Source of the DNA: Pseudomonadota bacterium
Lineage (GTDB): Bacteria; Desulfobacterota; Desulfovibrionia; Desulfovibrionales; Desulfovibrionaceae
Direction of reading: 5' to 3'
NCBI GenBank assembly: GCA_018816865.1
Contig: JAHIUW010000020.1
Span: 1 to 45,570 of the forward strand
Length of the DNA stretch: 45,570 nt
The translations under genes and the position numbers were made by a program. The notes below the pieces were generated by a model, which searched no databases, was not told the DNA's origin, and worked only from the letters and a program-made list of their open reading frames with translations. Shown piece by piece: positions 1 to 7,767 of the stretch. Positions within the stretch are counted from its first letter, which is position 1. Every line of letters starts with the position of its first letter.

Positions 1-60
1 ATGGCCTGTTCCAGGCAGCGAGGGCCAGAGCCAGGGGATACCGGAACGTGGAGAATTTTA

Positions 61-1404
61 TCACCATGGTCTACCTGATTGCGGCCCCGATTCAGGTCGT
101 GGTGGCTTCATGATTTCCACGTCAAACGACGAAGAACCAATACGGTTTAGACCCACCTCTAAATTAATCTGTTCATTCCCATCCATTGCAAATATCTTTC
201 TTGGCTTTGTGAAGCCGTTGCCCCCCTGGCTTTTGATCTCTCCATAGGCAACCTTTGCAAAGGCCTCTCCCGATTTCAAGACCACTTTTCTCATCTGCTC
301 ATAGTTCAGCGGACATTCACGGCGCAGGATCAGCATAAACACCAAAAGATAGATTTCTGCGGGATTGGCCTGATAGGCCCGGGCACCGGCGGCGGTGAGA
401 GCGGCGACCTGGGCCATGTCGCGCAGGCCCATCTCGAACTGCTTAGAAAAGTGTTCAAAGATGGTGATACCGACCTTGGCGAACTCTTCGGGAACATCTT
501 CACCTGCAAGATTGAACTCCGCCCAGAGGTACTGTGCGAAAATCGCGCGGTCAGGCTCGGGCAGGCGGTATTCCATGTCAACGAAGCGGCGCAGATAGCG
601 CCCTGCGGCCTCCAGTTCCAGTCCATAGAGGGCCTTGATGGCGTGGCTCAGGGACTTGTCCTCCAGGGCCAGGACAAAGACCACGCTCGGGACGCTGAAG
701 AGATGCTTGATGCGCTCCAGGACCAGCACGGCATAGTCCGGGCGGCAACGGTCCAGCTCGTCCACCATAATCAGCAGGGGGAAATCGGGGGTGGAAAGCT
801 CCTTGGCCAACTCTTCCAGCTGAATCCGAAACGTATGCAATATCTGCTTCTGCTTGATGTAGGCGTTGATACGTCCTGTCTCGGGTTTGCTCAGGGCCCG
901 TTCAGGGTCAATGTGACACTTGGATTGCACAACCTCGCTCGCGATACTCCACTTATTCTTCCAAAGAGTTGTGGCGGTGCTCTCTATGGCGCTGACCATG
1001 CTTCCTAAGCGTTGTCTCTTTGTCTTATTGAGCTTTGTCTTTTGGTCGTCCGCAAACTCGCAAATCGTGCCCATGAGGGCCACCAGAGGATCGTCCCCAA
1101 AGTCCGACTCCCAGGCATTGAACAGGATGCAGGGGCGCTCTTGCGTATGCACCAAGTCGTCGCGCCACATGCGCAGGAACATGCTCTTACCAAAGCCCCA
1201 GCCCGCGTTGATGGCCAGGACATAGGGCTTTTCGATGCCCGCAATGAATTGGGTCAGGGTTGCGGCGTAGTCCTTGCGCTGCAGCTTGTCGGAGGCCCAG
1301 GGTTCTTGGGGATCATAGCTCTCGGGGCGATCAAGGAGCTTGGGGATGACAGGACCTCCTGTCGGGGTGTGGCTGGAGTCCGGCAACTTGCGTTCGACGG
1401 TCAT
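61..1404 (-). CDS. KAP family P-loop NTPase
   Basis: A 447-residue protein with a Walker A motif (GWGFGKS, residues 68-74) and a Walker B motif (LIMVDELDRCRP, about 211-222), followed by a VFVLALEDK strand as in KAP NTPases (named for Kidins220/ARMS and PifA). Many KAP proteins carry transmembrane helices inserted between the Walker motifs. I see none here, so this is probably a soluble member. An AGGAGT ribosome site lies about 12 bases before the ATG. It is transcribed leftward on the integrative element, behind the CI-like repressor and away from the early operon. PifA and many island-borne KAP proteins act in phage exclusion, so a cargo defence role is plausible but inferred. Family assignment is firm, function unknown. 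Confidence 0.85.
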   Translation of the reverse strand: MTVERKLPDSSHTPTGGPVIPKLLDRPESYDPQEPWASDKLQRKDYAATLTQFIAGIEKPYVLAINAGWGFGKSMFLRMWRDDLVHTQERPCILFNAWESDFGDDPLVALMGTICEFADDQKTKLNKTKRQRLGSMVSAIESTATTLWKNKWSIASEVVQSKCHIDPERALSKPETGRINAYIKQKQILHTFRIQLEELAKELSTPDFPLLIMVDELDRCRPDYAVLVLERIKHLFSVPSVVFVLALEDKSLSHAIKALYGLELEAAGRYLRRFVDMEYRLPEPDRAIFAQYLWAEFNLAGEDVPEEFAKVGITIFEHFSKQFEMGLRDMAQVAALTAAGARAYQANPAEIYLLVFMLILRRECPLNYEQMRKVVLKSGEAFAKVAYGEIKSQGGNGFTKPRKIFAMDGNEQINLEVGLNRIGSSSFDVEIMKPPRPESGPQSGRPW

Positions 1405-1644
1405 GGGTTTGTCTCAACTCCTGGTTTTCTAATCACAAAAAGGTGTCTCCTCGCCCTGCTGGGGAGTCAAGACAGCAGGCCTACTCCCCCCTTCCTGACT
1501 ATAATTCGCCTCGGGAATACTCAATAACCGCAGGCATTAGACGCGCAAATCCCCGTCGCAGCCCGCGCATGGCGGGTGCGACCTCATCTGCCCGTATCAG
1601 AGTTTGGCCAGAAGAGACAACCCAGCAGAGGGGTTGGAGTTGGA

Positions 1645-2472
1645 TTATCCTGGACGCTGAGGACCGCTAGTCGGCGGCGGGCTGTCCTGGGTCGTGGTCT
1701 GTTTGTCCGCGTCCTCCAGCAGGCGGCGCAGGCCCAGGCGCAGGCGGTGGGCCTGGTCGGGCGGGGCCTGTTGCAGCAGGCCCCGGAGTTCCGGGGACTG
1801 GAGGACATCGTCCACGCTGTAATCGGCGTGGTCCTCGTGCACGTGGGAGGACTCGCGCACGGAGTCCACGTCCGAGTATTTGGTGGCGCCGCCCCCGCGT
1901 CTGCTGCGCAGCCAGGCGCGCAGCTCGTCCTGGATGTCCTGCTCGCTCATGCCGCAGGCTTCGAGCTCGGTGCGGATCTCGGCCAGTTCACGGCCGATGG
2001 AGGTGCCTGGCTCGGCGGGGTCAACGGCCTTGGCGGGCGAGGATGCGGCCTGCACAGGCGCGGCGGGGGTGCCATCCTCGGGCTTGGCCTGGGGAAGTCC
2101 ATGCAAGGACTCGTTGCGCCTGGCCCAGGCGGCCTTGATTTCGTCAGGACTCAACAGGGGCTGACCCACACCATGCAGCACGTACTCGGGGTTGATGCCG
2201 TATCTGGCAAACCATTCGTATTCCAGCACGATCCGCTGCGGGCCTTCCAGGTCCGGGAGCGAGCCCAGCTGCAGGGGATACGTCTCGCGATACATCTCCA
2301 CAAAGCGCCGCAATTGCCTGTCCGGGATCTCGCCCTTCTTTTTCCAGCCGCTGATGGACTGTGTGCGGATGCCCAAGAGATCCGCGAGATCCTTCTGGCC
2401 CGTGAGACCGAAACTCGCATAGATCCACTGCAAGACCGCCCGGATGCCGCCAGATTCCAAGGTGCTCGCCAT
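1645..2472 (-). CDS. CI-like phage repressor, HTH protein
   Basis: A 275-residue protein with an N-terminal helix-turn-helix of the phage CI type: KDLADLLGIRTQSISGWKKK (about residues 27-46), followed by PDRQL. The rest is a long, low-complexity Ala/Pro/Asp-rich region. I see no S24/LexA-type autocleavage Ser-Lys pair, so induction by RecA-stimulated self-cleavage is not supported. It is divergent from the HTH gene at 2603, and the gap between them holds a TTGACA promoter and a 13-base inverted repeat, the usual layout of a lysogeny switch. The role as element repressor is inferred from fold and position. Confidence 0.75.
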   Translation of the reverse strand: MASTLESGGIRAVLQWIYASFGLTGQKDLADLLGIRTQSISGWKKKGEIPDRQLRRFVEMYRETYPLQLGSLPDLEGPQRIVLEYEWFARYGINPEYVLHGVGQPLLSPDEIKAAWARRNESLHGLPQAKPEDGTPAAPVQAASSPAKAVDPAEPGTSIGRELAEIRTELEACGMSEQDIQDELRAWLRSRRGGGATKYSDVDSVRESSHVHEDHADYSVDDVLQSPELRGLLQQAPPDQAHRLRLGLRRLLEDADKQTTTQDSPPPTSGPQRPG

Positions 2473-2514
2473 TCAGCCTTCCGAATTATCTTCTCAGAAA
2501 ATGAATAAAAGTAG

Positions 2515-2553
2515 TTGACATTAGCTATGCGCCTTAATTATTAAGGCACATAG
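2515..2553 (+). promoter_or_regulatory. Early promoter and repressor operator
   Basis: A TTGACA -35 box (2515-2520) sits 17 bases before TTATTA (2538-2543). Overlapping the -10 is a near-perfect inverted repeat: CTATGCGCCTTAA (2525-2537), spacer TTA, TTAAGGCACATAG (2541-2553), with 12 of 13 bases paired. This is the expected arrangement for repression of the rightward early operon by the divergent CI-like protein. Confidence 0.7.
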
Positions 2554-2602
2554 TGAAGCTACTTACTTTACGTAGGCAACCCCAACGCACTTAAGGTAAG
2601 CA

Positions 2603-2899
2603 ATGACCCTACAGACCAAAGTCATCATCAGTCAAGACGAGCTGCCCCTGTGGCAGGAGCTGCTGCGCATCAGCGGCAGGCGGCACGAGACCCTGCTGGC
2701 CTTCTGCGCCCTGCACGGCCTGACCACCTCGGCCGTGGGCCGGGCCATCGACCTGCACCAGACCAATGTCTCGGGCATCTTCCGGGGGGTCCTGGCCCCC
2801 AGGCATCGCATCAACCAGATCAAAAAACTCGGGATACCCGGCTTTTTGCTGCCGGAGCCTAGCCGCGGCCGGGCCCGCAGCGTGGCCCGGGACTACTGA
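2603..2899 (+). CDS. Small HTH protein, Cro-like position
   Basis: A 98-residue protein, first gene of the rightward early operon. Residues about 33-60 (LLAFCALHGLTTSAVGRAID, then LHQTNVSGIFRG) look like a helix-turn-helix that reads DNA in the lambda-repressor fold. An AAGGTAAGCA ribosome site precedes the ATG. Its place opposite the CI-like gene, just after the operator, suggests a Cro-type or early regulatory role, which is inference. No specific family recognised. Confidence 0.65.
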   Translation: MTLQTKVIISQDELPLWQELLRISGRRHETLLAFCALHGLTTSAVGRAIDLHQTNVSGIFRGVLAPRHRINQIKKLGIPGFLLPEPSRGRARSVARDY

Positions 2900-2961
2900 T
2901 ACTCAGTATAGCCGAATTTTTTTCAGCTGCGCAACGTGTAAGCACAGAAAGGATTCACGTC

Positions 2962-3504
2962 ATGAGCCTGGAGCAGTTCAAAGCCATTCTGCGGACCATC
3001 GAGAGCTCCGAGGATCTGATGCAGTTCGTGGTCAAGTACGCGCCCAACGGGCGACGCGCCCGGGAGATCGCGGCGGCCATCGGCAAGGACCACCAAGTCC
3101 TGCTGAACGAGGCCAACCCGGCCAACGACAGCCACAAGTTCGGGGTGCAGCTGGTGCACCCGGTCTGTTGCCAGGCCGGGGCCATGAAGCTGTTGGCCAT
3201 GTTCCATGCCCGGGCCGCCGGGATGCACGCCGTGGACATGGACTCGGCCCGGGTGCGTCTGGCGCACAGGGAGCCCGGCCAGGTCATGGACGCGGTGCTG
3301 GATTCCATGGTGGCCCTGGGTCACGTGGCGGACACGGTGCGCGAGAAGCTGGGCGACGGGCAACTGACCCGGGCCGAGGCCAAGGCCATCAGCCACGCCA
3401 CCTGGGAACTCATCGAGGACCTGTTGATCCTGGACGCCGCGGCCAGCACGGCTGCGGGCCAGGATCCCTGGGGCGCGCCCAGTCAGACCGGGGCGCTGCC
3501 CTAG
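2962..3504 (+). CDS. Phage CP76/CII-like regulatory protein
   Basis: A 180-residue protein. The segment VLLNEANPANDSHKFGVQLV followed by a short helical stretch (about residues 49-90) resembles the phage regulatory family CP76 (CII-like), where an 'L-NP----HK' signature follows an HTH. The C-terminal half is helical and Ala-rich. An AAAGGATT ribosome site lies upstream of the ATG. Second gene of the early operon. Family call is from motif resemblance only. Confidence 0.6.
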   Translation: MSLEQFKAILRTIESSEDLMQFVVKYAPNGRRAREIAAAIGKDHQVLLNEANPANDSHKFGVQLVHPVCCQAGAMKLLAMFHARAAGMHAVDMDSARVRLAHREPGQVMDAVLDSMVALGHVADTVREKLGDGQLTRAEAKAISHATWELIEDLLILDAAASTAAGQDPWGAPSQTGALP

Positions 3505-3545
3505 CAAGCAACGGCCCGGGCCACGAACCCACAGCGGGAGGAACC

Positions 3546-3842
3546 ATGCACGCAATCAAGGATTTCCACGCGGCCGTGCAGGCCGCCAAGGAGCTGGCCC
3601 TGGCGGTCTATGCCTGCGCCGAGTGTGACGCAGAGCTGGCCCGGGAGATCATCCAGGCCCTTTCGCGGCTGGAGGCCGCGTGCCTGCGCCTGGAGGTGGC
3701 CCGGATGCGCGGCGCACGGATCCGTCAGCCCTGGCCTGGGCGGGTGATGCCCCCCATGGGTGATGCCTGGGCCGCAGGCATCGAGGCCTCACTGCCCAGG
3801 GGTGACCGCGACCAGGGAGAGGCCCCATGTCCGGCAGCCTGA
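3546..3842 (+). CDS. Small element protein, unknown function
   Basis: A 98-residue protein starting MHAIKDFHAAVQAAKELAL, mostly alpha-helical in its first 60 residues, then basic and Pro-rich. A GGAGG ribosome site lies directly before the ATG at 3546. The longer in-frame reading to the left is a shadow of the previous gene, so I start here. No recognised family. Its end overlaps the next small frame by 16 bases. Confidence 0.55.
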   Translation: MHAIKDFHAAVQAAKELALAVYACAECDAELAREIIQALSRLEAACLRLEVARMRGARIRQPWPGRVMPPMGDAWAAGIEASLPRGDRDQGEAPCPAA

Positions 3843-3979
3843 TGGCCCATCTCCGGACTGCGTTGCTGCTCCTGGCCCTGGGGGCGGGGATGTGCCCTGC
3901 GCATATCGCGCTACCCCGCCCCCAGCAGCCCCATTCAATGGGTCTGCTGCAAGGCCTTGCAGGGCAGCCAACCGCCTAG
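3827..3979 (+). CDS. Possible 50-residue membrane or secreted peptide
   Basis: A short reading frame of 50 codons overlapping the end of the previous gene. Residues 9-23 (LRTALLLLALGAGMC) form a hydrophobic segment like a signal peptide or single membrane helix, followed by a short polar tail. A GGGAGAGG stretch could serve as ribosome site. Its last 45 bases lie over the antisense Cys-rich gene. Too short to be sure it is translated. Confidence 0.35.
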   Translation: MSGSLMAHLRTALLLLALGAGMCPAHIALPRPQQPHSMGLLQGLAGQPTA

Positions 3980-4129
3980 GCGGCAGTCGTTCCTGCAGAT
4001 GGAATCGTTCTTCCCGAAAAGCTCCCCGGCCGGGGTCCAGGCAATGAAATAGCCCTGAGGCTTGTCCAGAAACTTGACGTGATAGGGACGAGCACAGTTG
4101 AGACAGTTACACGGCAAATCGGACATCAT
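3935..4129 (-). CDS. Small Cys-rich protein, zinc-ribbon-like
   Basis: About 64 residues starting MMSDLPCNCLNC. It has a CNCLNC cluster near the N-terminus and a CRNDC pair plus a further Cys near the C-terminus, a spacing suited to binding one zinc ion. GGGGAGGAA lies just before two adjacent ATG codons (4129 or 4126), a strong ribosome site that fixes the start well inside the longer open frame. It lies on the opposite strand within an otherwise rightward early operon. Family not recognised. Confidence 0.5.
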   Translation of the reverse strand: MMSDLPCNCLNCARPYHVKFLDKPQGYFIAWTPAGELFGKNDSICRNDCRLGGWLPCKALQQTH

Positions 4130-4146
4130 ATTTCCTCCCCAGGTTG

Positions 4147-4368
4147 ATGATGATGAACACAAAAAAGCATGACAGCACAGGGGCATATAAAAACATAGAA
4201 CCACCTATTCTGCATCTGCTCGTGCGCGCCGAGAACGCCCGTGGCCGCGAGATCACGGATCTGCGGGCCCATTTTTCCAACACCCGGGGGTTGCAGCATC
4301 TGCTGGAGCTGCTGCGGGCCAACGGCTGGCGCATCGTTTCCGTGCGCAGGGTCCAAACCTGGGGCTGA
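4147..4368 (+). CDS. Small element protein, winged-helix-like
   Basis: About 73 residues, with start codons ATGATGATG at 4147-4155 so the exact start is uncertain. The body (ILHLLVRAENARGREITDLR, then GLQHLLELLRANGWRIVSVR) has the helix-helix-strand pattern of a small winged helix. Divergent from the Cys-rich gene by under 20 bases, which leaves little room for its own promoter. No family recognised. Confidence 0.5.
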   Translation: MMMNTKKHDSTGAYKNIEPPILHLLVRAENARGREITDLRAHFSNTRGLQHLLELLRANGWRIVSVRRVQTWG

Positions 4369-4392
4369 GAAAAAACAAGGCAAGGAGGAATC

Positions 4393-4923
4393 ATGGCCAA
4401 GACACTGAATCGCATCGAGGATTGGGACGGGTTCATGCGCCGGGTAGGCGCATTCACGACCACGCACACCCAGGTGGAGCTGGCCGCGGTGCTGGGCATC
4501 CGCCAGTCCAGCATCAGCGACGCCAAGCGACGCCGGAGCTGCCCGGCCGACTGGCTGGTGAGCCTGCTGGGCCTGGGGGCCAATCCGGCCTGGATCCTGA
4601 GCGGCCAGGGGCCGAGATACATGGTCCCGTCCGAGGACGGGCACGCACCCCTGCAGCGCGAGGTGCTGGACGCCCTGCGCCCGCAGCCCGAGCCCGTGGA
4701 GGTCTCCGCCAGACTGAAAAACCTGCGCCGGGACGTGGAGCGGCTTTTGCCCGGGCAGAGGGTGGAGGTCTTGGTGCTACCCAGGCAACTGACCGACGAG
4801 GGCGGGCTCTGCAGCCTGTGCGGCTTTGCCAGCGGCAAGCATGCGCCGGGCTGTCTGCTGGGGCACGAATTGATGGCGCCCCGTCTGGACGGCTGGGAAG
4901 ACGCCCTGCCCCTGGGAGGTTGA
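4393..4923 (+). CDS. CI-type HTH domain protein
   Basis: A 176-residue protein with an N-terminal helix-turn-helix (TQVELAAVLGIRQSSISDAK, about residues 26-45) and the Trp-Leu pattern that follows in phage CI-repressor N-terminal domains (ADWLVSLLGLGANPAWILSG). The C-terminal half contains CSLCGF and later Cys-His residues (GKHAPGCLLGH), possibly a metal site. A strong AAGGAGGAATC ribosome site precedes the ATG. A second CI-like protein on the same element, perhaps an antagonist of the first regulator, but that is speculation. Confidence 0.65.
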   Translation: MAKTLNRIEDWDGFMRRVGAFTTTHTQVELAAVLGIRQSSISDAKRRRSCPADWLVSLLGLGANPAWILSGQGPRYMVPSEDGHAPLQREVLDALRPQPEPVEVSARLKNLRRDVERLLPGQRVEVLVLPRQLTDEGGLCSLCGFASGKHAPGCLLGHELMAPRLDGWEDALPLGG

Positions 4924-4927
4924 GGCC

Positions 4928-5173
4928 ATGCACAGCGCCCAGATCTGCGTACGGCTGAGGGCACGGCCCGGCGATCTGCTGGCCTGCGAGGGCTCGGGCA
5001 CCCTGCTGCAGCTTACGGCCGTGGGCGAGCGCGAGGTCCTGGCCAAGGGCTTGGCCGAGAAGGGATTCAGGTTCAGCGCGCCCGTGGAGACCCTATGGAC
5101 CCTGGCCGGGCGGGACTGGAAAAAGGTCAGCGCCGAGCAGGCCGAGGGCCTTGTGCGGGAGGGCCTGGGATGA
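4928..5173 (+). CDS. Small element protein, unknown function
   Basis: An 81-residue protein (MHSAQICVRLRARPGD...). It starts four bases after the previous stop behind a GGGAGG ribosome site, and its TGA overlaps the ATG of the next gene (ATGA), so the three genes are probably translated together. The pattern of short beta strands with a central Gly-Glu turn suggests a small beta barrel. No family recognised. Confidence 0.55.
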   Translation: MHSAQICVRLRARPGDLLACEGSGTLLQLTAVGEREVLAKGLAEKGFRFSAPVETLWTLAGRDWKKVSAEQAEGLVREGLG

Positions 5174-5817
5174 AGGGTACGGGCAGTGAGCAGGCGCGGC
5201 GGTTCGAGGCACGGCCCGTTGCCCGAGCCAGGGGGCGATTTGACGGCGCGGTGCGCTGCCGGACCCTGGGACGCGAGCTGCCCGGGCGCGAATGCCTGAT
5301 CCGCTGGGTCCATGCCCGCCGCCACGGTGGGCACTGCGGGGCCTGCCCGGCGGGATTCGAGATTTCCAGGCACCAGGAGGGGCAACGGGCCGAATCCGTG
5401 GCCCCTGCGAGCCCTACCCTGACCTCCCGGCCCGCGCGGGCCGAGGCCGCACCCTCTCCTTGCGGAGTGACGCCCAAAGCAGTGGCCCGGCCCGCGCCGC
5501 GCAGGGCAAAGATACAAACTAAGCCCAAGAAAAGGCCGCCTGGGCCTGCAAAAACATACAGGCCACAAGAGCTGTTGGCCCTGGCCATTGCCAGGGCCGG
5601 GCAGGGCAACGTCAGCGGCTGGATCGGGCTGGGGCTGCTGGTGGACGTGCGCTGGGGCCTGGACCCCGGGGCCGGGCGGGATGCCCAGGCACTGCGCCGG
5701 GAGCTGGAGACCCTGGGCCTGAGCGTGGCCCCGGCGGGGCCAGGACAGGTGCCGGGACTGAAGCTGGACCACGCTGCCAGGGCCTTTGTGGCCAGGCACG
5801 GACGGCGGGCGGCGTGA
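5170..5817 (+). CDS. Element protein, basic linker plus helical C-terminus
   Basis: A 215-residue protein in ATGA overlap with the gene before. Residues about 38-62 hold Cys and His residues (ECLIRWVHARRHGGHCGACP) that could bind metal. Residues about 70-130 are a Pro/Arg/Lys-rich linker, and the C-terminal 85 residues (RPQELLALAIARAGQGNVSG onward) are a mixed helical domain. Last gene of the early operon. I do not recognise a family. Confidence 0.5.
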   Translation: MKGTGSEQARRFEARPVARARGRFDGAVRCRTLGRELPGRECLIRWVHARRHGGHCGACPAGFEISRHQEGQRAESVAPASPTLTSRPARAEAAPSPCGVTPKAVARPAPRRAKIQTKPKKRPPGPAKTYRPQELLALAIARAGQGNVSGWIGLGLLVDVRWGLDPGAGRDAQALRRELETLGLSVAPAGPGQVPGLKLDHAARAFVARHGRRAA

Positions 5818-5843
5818 GGGAGGAAGCTATGAAAAAATCGTAC

Positions 5844-6098
5844 CTACCAGCCCTTGCTTGTGAGCCGATCATAAACTGGAGAAGAAACGATAAGATTGCG
5901 CCCAGACATGAAATTGCCTTCCCAAAGTTCGGCGTATCCATTGATATAATTCAATATCGATTCAATATAATCTTCGTCGAACTCGAATTCTTTAACCAGA
6001 TCAGAGATAGATACACGGAAATAGGAATCGCTCTCTTTGTAGCCATCAATCAGGAACTGGCGAACCGCATCAATGTCTCCGCGATCGAGGGTAGTCAT
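5844..6098 (-). CDS. Small acidic protein, unknown function
   Basis: About 84 residues, starting MTTLDRGDIDAVRQFLIDGY. It is acidic and helical (VKEFEFDEDYIESILNYING). AAGGAGA lies about nine bases before the ATG at 6098. An earlier ATG at 6104 would sit too close to it. The base composition is clearly AT-richer than the genes either side, unlike the overlapping plus-strand frame, which has no ribosome site. The product is unknown; small regulators near the integrase are common on such elements. Confidence 0.55.
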   Translation of the reverse strand: MTTLDRGDIDAVRQFLIDGYKESDSYFRVSISDLVKEFEFDEDYIESILNYINGYAELWEGNFMSGRNLIVSSPVYDRLTSKGW

Positions 6099-6178
6099 GG
6101 GCATTGTCTCCTTGTTGTTGAGGTGAAGAAAAACCAACTACGGAAGGCCTTAACATGGAGTTCCGTCTTTCTGCGACT

Positions 6179-6184
6179 ATTATA
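6179..6184 (-). promoter_or_regulatory. Possible -10 box for the gene ending at 5844
   Basis: A perfect TATAAT on the minus strand, about 80 bases before the ATG at 6098. No good -35 lies 16-18 bases upstream, so this is only a candidate. Confidence 0.35.
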
Positions 6185-6279
6185 TCTGACAGGTTATAAC
6201 GAAATCGTCGTCAGAGGGTCTCTTGCGCAGCATGGGGCAGAGATTTGCACCCCATCTGTTGACGACGGAGGGGTTTGCC

Positions 6280-6681
6280 ATGGCCTGCGCTGACACGCCC
6301 GTGAAGATTCAGGAACTTGAGGAACGCTTTGGCCGGCGCATCGAGCTGACCACCCTGGCCAGGTATCTGGGCGTTGCGCCCAACACCGTGCGCAAGTATG
6401 CTTCCAGGCTCGGGGGCATCGAGGTCACACCCGGCACCTGGCGGTTCTTTGACAAACGAGTGGAGCGATTCATCCATGGCAAGTATCTGCAAGAAACGCG
6501 GGGTTATGCGCGTGCGGGCGGCGGTCATGGTCCAGGGCAGGACCCGCAAGAAATGGTTCCCGGACGATTCCAGAACGTCCATGCGGGAGGCCATCCTCTG
6601 GGAGGAGCAGGCCCGAAAGGAGCTGCAGGAGATGATCCGGACCGATCAGCCGGCGACAACCGCCACGGGCTGCTCGGTTAA
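6280..6681 (+). CDS. HTH excisionase-like protein
   Basis: A 133-residue frame behind a strong GGAGG ribosome site. Residues about 19-45 (ELTTLARYLGVAPNTVRKYA) form a helix-turn-helix of the MerR/excisionase type, followed by GTWRFFDKRVERFIHGKYL, the wing expected in Xis and AlpA proteins. The last 68 codons overlap the integrase gene in another frame and read as low-complexity Gly/Pro, so the working protein may be only the first 70 or so residues. Its position directly before int fits a directionality factor for excision. Confidence 0.6.
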   Translation: MACADTPVKIQELEERFGRRIELTTLARYLGVAPNTVRKYASRLGGIEVTPGTWRFFDKRVERFIHGKYLQETRGYARAGGGHGPGQDPQEMVPGRFQNVHAGGHPLGGAGPKGAAGDDPDRSAGDNRHGLLG

Positions 6682-7693
6682 GATCCTCGACTGGCTCAAC
6701 GGACTCATGGACCGGTACGCGCGCACGTATGCAACCAAGACATACAAGGAAAAGCAGTCCTGCTTCAGGCGGTTTGTGGCCGCTGTGGGCCCCGAGGTCC
6801 CGGTGTTGGAGCTGATCACACCGGACCCTTTGGGCCTGCCGCTGCCCAGCCGGATCCTGCTGGACTACTTTGATGGGCGAGAGGATGCGGGCTCGGGCTA
6901 TGCCACCAACAAGGACCGCAAGAACCTGCGCAAGGCCTGGGAAGACGGGCCGCGGCTGGTTCCCAGGTTCCCGCGCATGGCCTTCAACCCCTTCGACGGC
7001 ATCGAGCGACGACGCGAGACCAGGCACAGGCGCTATGTGCCTGCGGCCAAGGACTTCTGGAAGGCGTTCGACGCGGCCGATGGCCAGGACCGCGTCCTGC
7101 TGCTGACCTTCCTGCACTTGGCGGCCAGGCGCGGCGAGGTCTTCTCCAACGGCGAGGACAAGCCCGGGCTTACCTGGGACGACGTGGACTTCGCCAACCG
7201 GGAGATCACCCTCTGGACGCGAAAACGCGTGGGGGGAGACCTGGAGGCCGACACCCTGCCCATGACCGACGAGCTGCGCCGAACGCTGCTCTGGTGGTGG
7301 GAGAACAGGCCGGCCAGGCGGGAGACGGTGTTCTTCTGCGTGACCATGCGCGACGATGGGCAAAAGCACGAGCGCTGGGGGCTGCCGTTCAGATCCAGGC
7401 AGAGGTTCCTGGGCAAGCTGTGCGAGCGGGTGGGCGTGAAGCCCTTCAGCTATCACGCGATCCGGCACTTCACGGCTAGGCACCTGCACGAGCAGGGCTA
7501 TCCCATTGGCTTCGTCCAGCGCATCCTGCGGCATCAGAACGAGAAGACAACGCGCGACTACCTGGAGAAGTTGGGCGTCACCACCATCCGCGAGACCGTG
7601 GAGGCGGGGATGCCCAGGGTAAAGGCTGGGGAGCTGCTCAAGTTCCCCGAGATGACAGCAACGAAAAAGGCCTCAGGAAGTGATAATTCCTGA
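6476..7693 (+). CDS. int: Tyrosine integrase of the element
   Basis: A 405-residue tyrosine recombinase. I start at the ATG at 6476 because MASICKKRGVMRVRAAVMVQ is a normal arm-binding domain start, while the longer frame to the left is a shadow of the HTH gene. A core-binding helical domain follows, then the catalytic domain with Arg in HLAARRGEV, Lys in TRKRVGG, His-Arg in SYHAIRHFTARHL, His in RILRHQNEK and the Tyr nucleophile in TRDYLEKLG. It lies 75 bases from the 3' end of tRNA-Glu, its likely attachment site. The stop codon is inside the terminator stem. Confidence 0.9.
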   Translation: MASICKKRGVMRVRAAVMVQGRTRKKWFPDDSRTSMREAILWEEQARKELQEMIRTDQPATTATGCSVKILDWLNGLMDRYARTYATKTYKEKQSCFRRFVAAVGPEVPVLELITPDPLGLPLPSRILLDYFDGREDAGSGYATNKDRKNLRKAWEDGPRLVPRFPRMAFNPFDGIERRRETRHRRYVPAAKDFWKAFDAADGQDRVLLLTFLHLAARRGEVFSNGEDKPGLTWDDVDFANREITLWTRKRVGGDLEADTLPMTDELRRTLLWWWENRPARRETVFFCVTMRDDGQKHERWGLPFRSRQRFLGKLCERVGVKPFSYHAIRHFTARHLHEQGYPIGFVQRILRHQNEKTTRDYLEKLGVTTIRETVEAGMPRVKAGELLKFPEMTATKKASGSDNS

Positions 7694-7701
7694 AGCCTTT
7701 T
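7667..7701 (+). terminator. Rho-independent terminator overlapping the end of int
   Basis: AAGGC-C-TCAGGAA, loop GTGATAA, TTCCTGA-A-GCCTT, then a T run: twelve pairs with one mismatch. The integrase stop TGA (7691-7693) is part of the 3' arm. Confidence 0.75.
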
Positions 7702-7724
7702 GTCCCCGGGATTTGTCCCCGGAA
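7698..7724. repeat. Short direct repeat between int and tRNA-Glu
   Basis: The 11-base word TTTGTCCCCGG occurs twice, 14 bases apart, between the integrase terminator and the tRNA. It could be an arm site for the integrase or excisionase. The GTCCCC core also resembles the tRNA end. Function is inference. Confidence 0.35.
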
Positions 7725-7767
7725 CTATGTGGTAAGGGCAACTGATACGTAAACCCTTTGAATTGCT

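Noticed and set aside
5814-6293. A 159-codon plus-strand frame
   Set aside because: It overlaps the AT-richer leftward small gene, which has a good ribosome site and an ordered product. The plus frame has neither.
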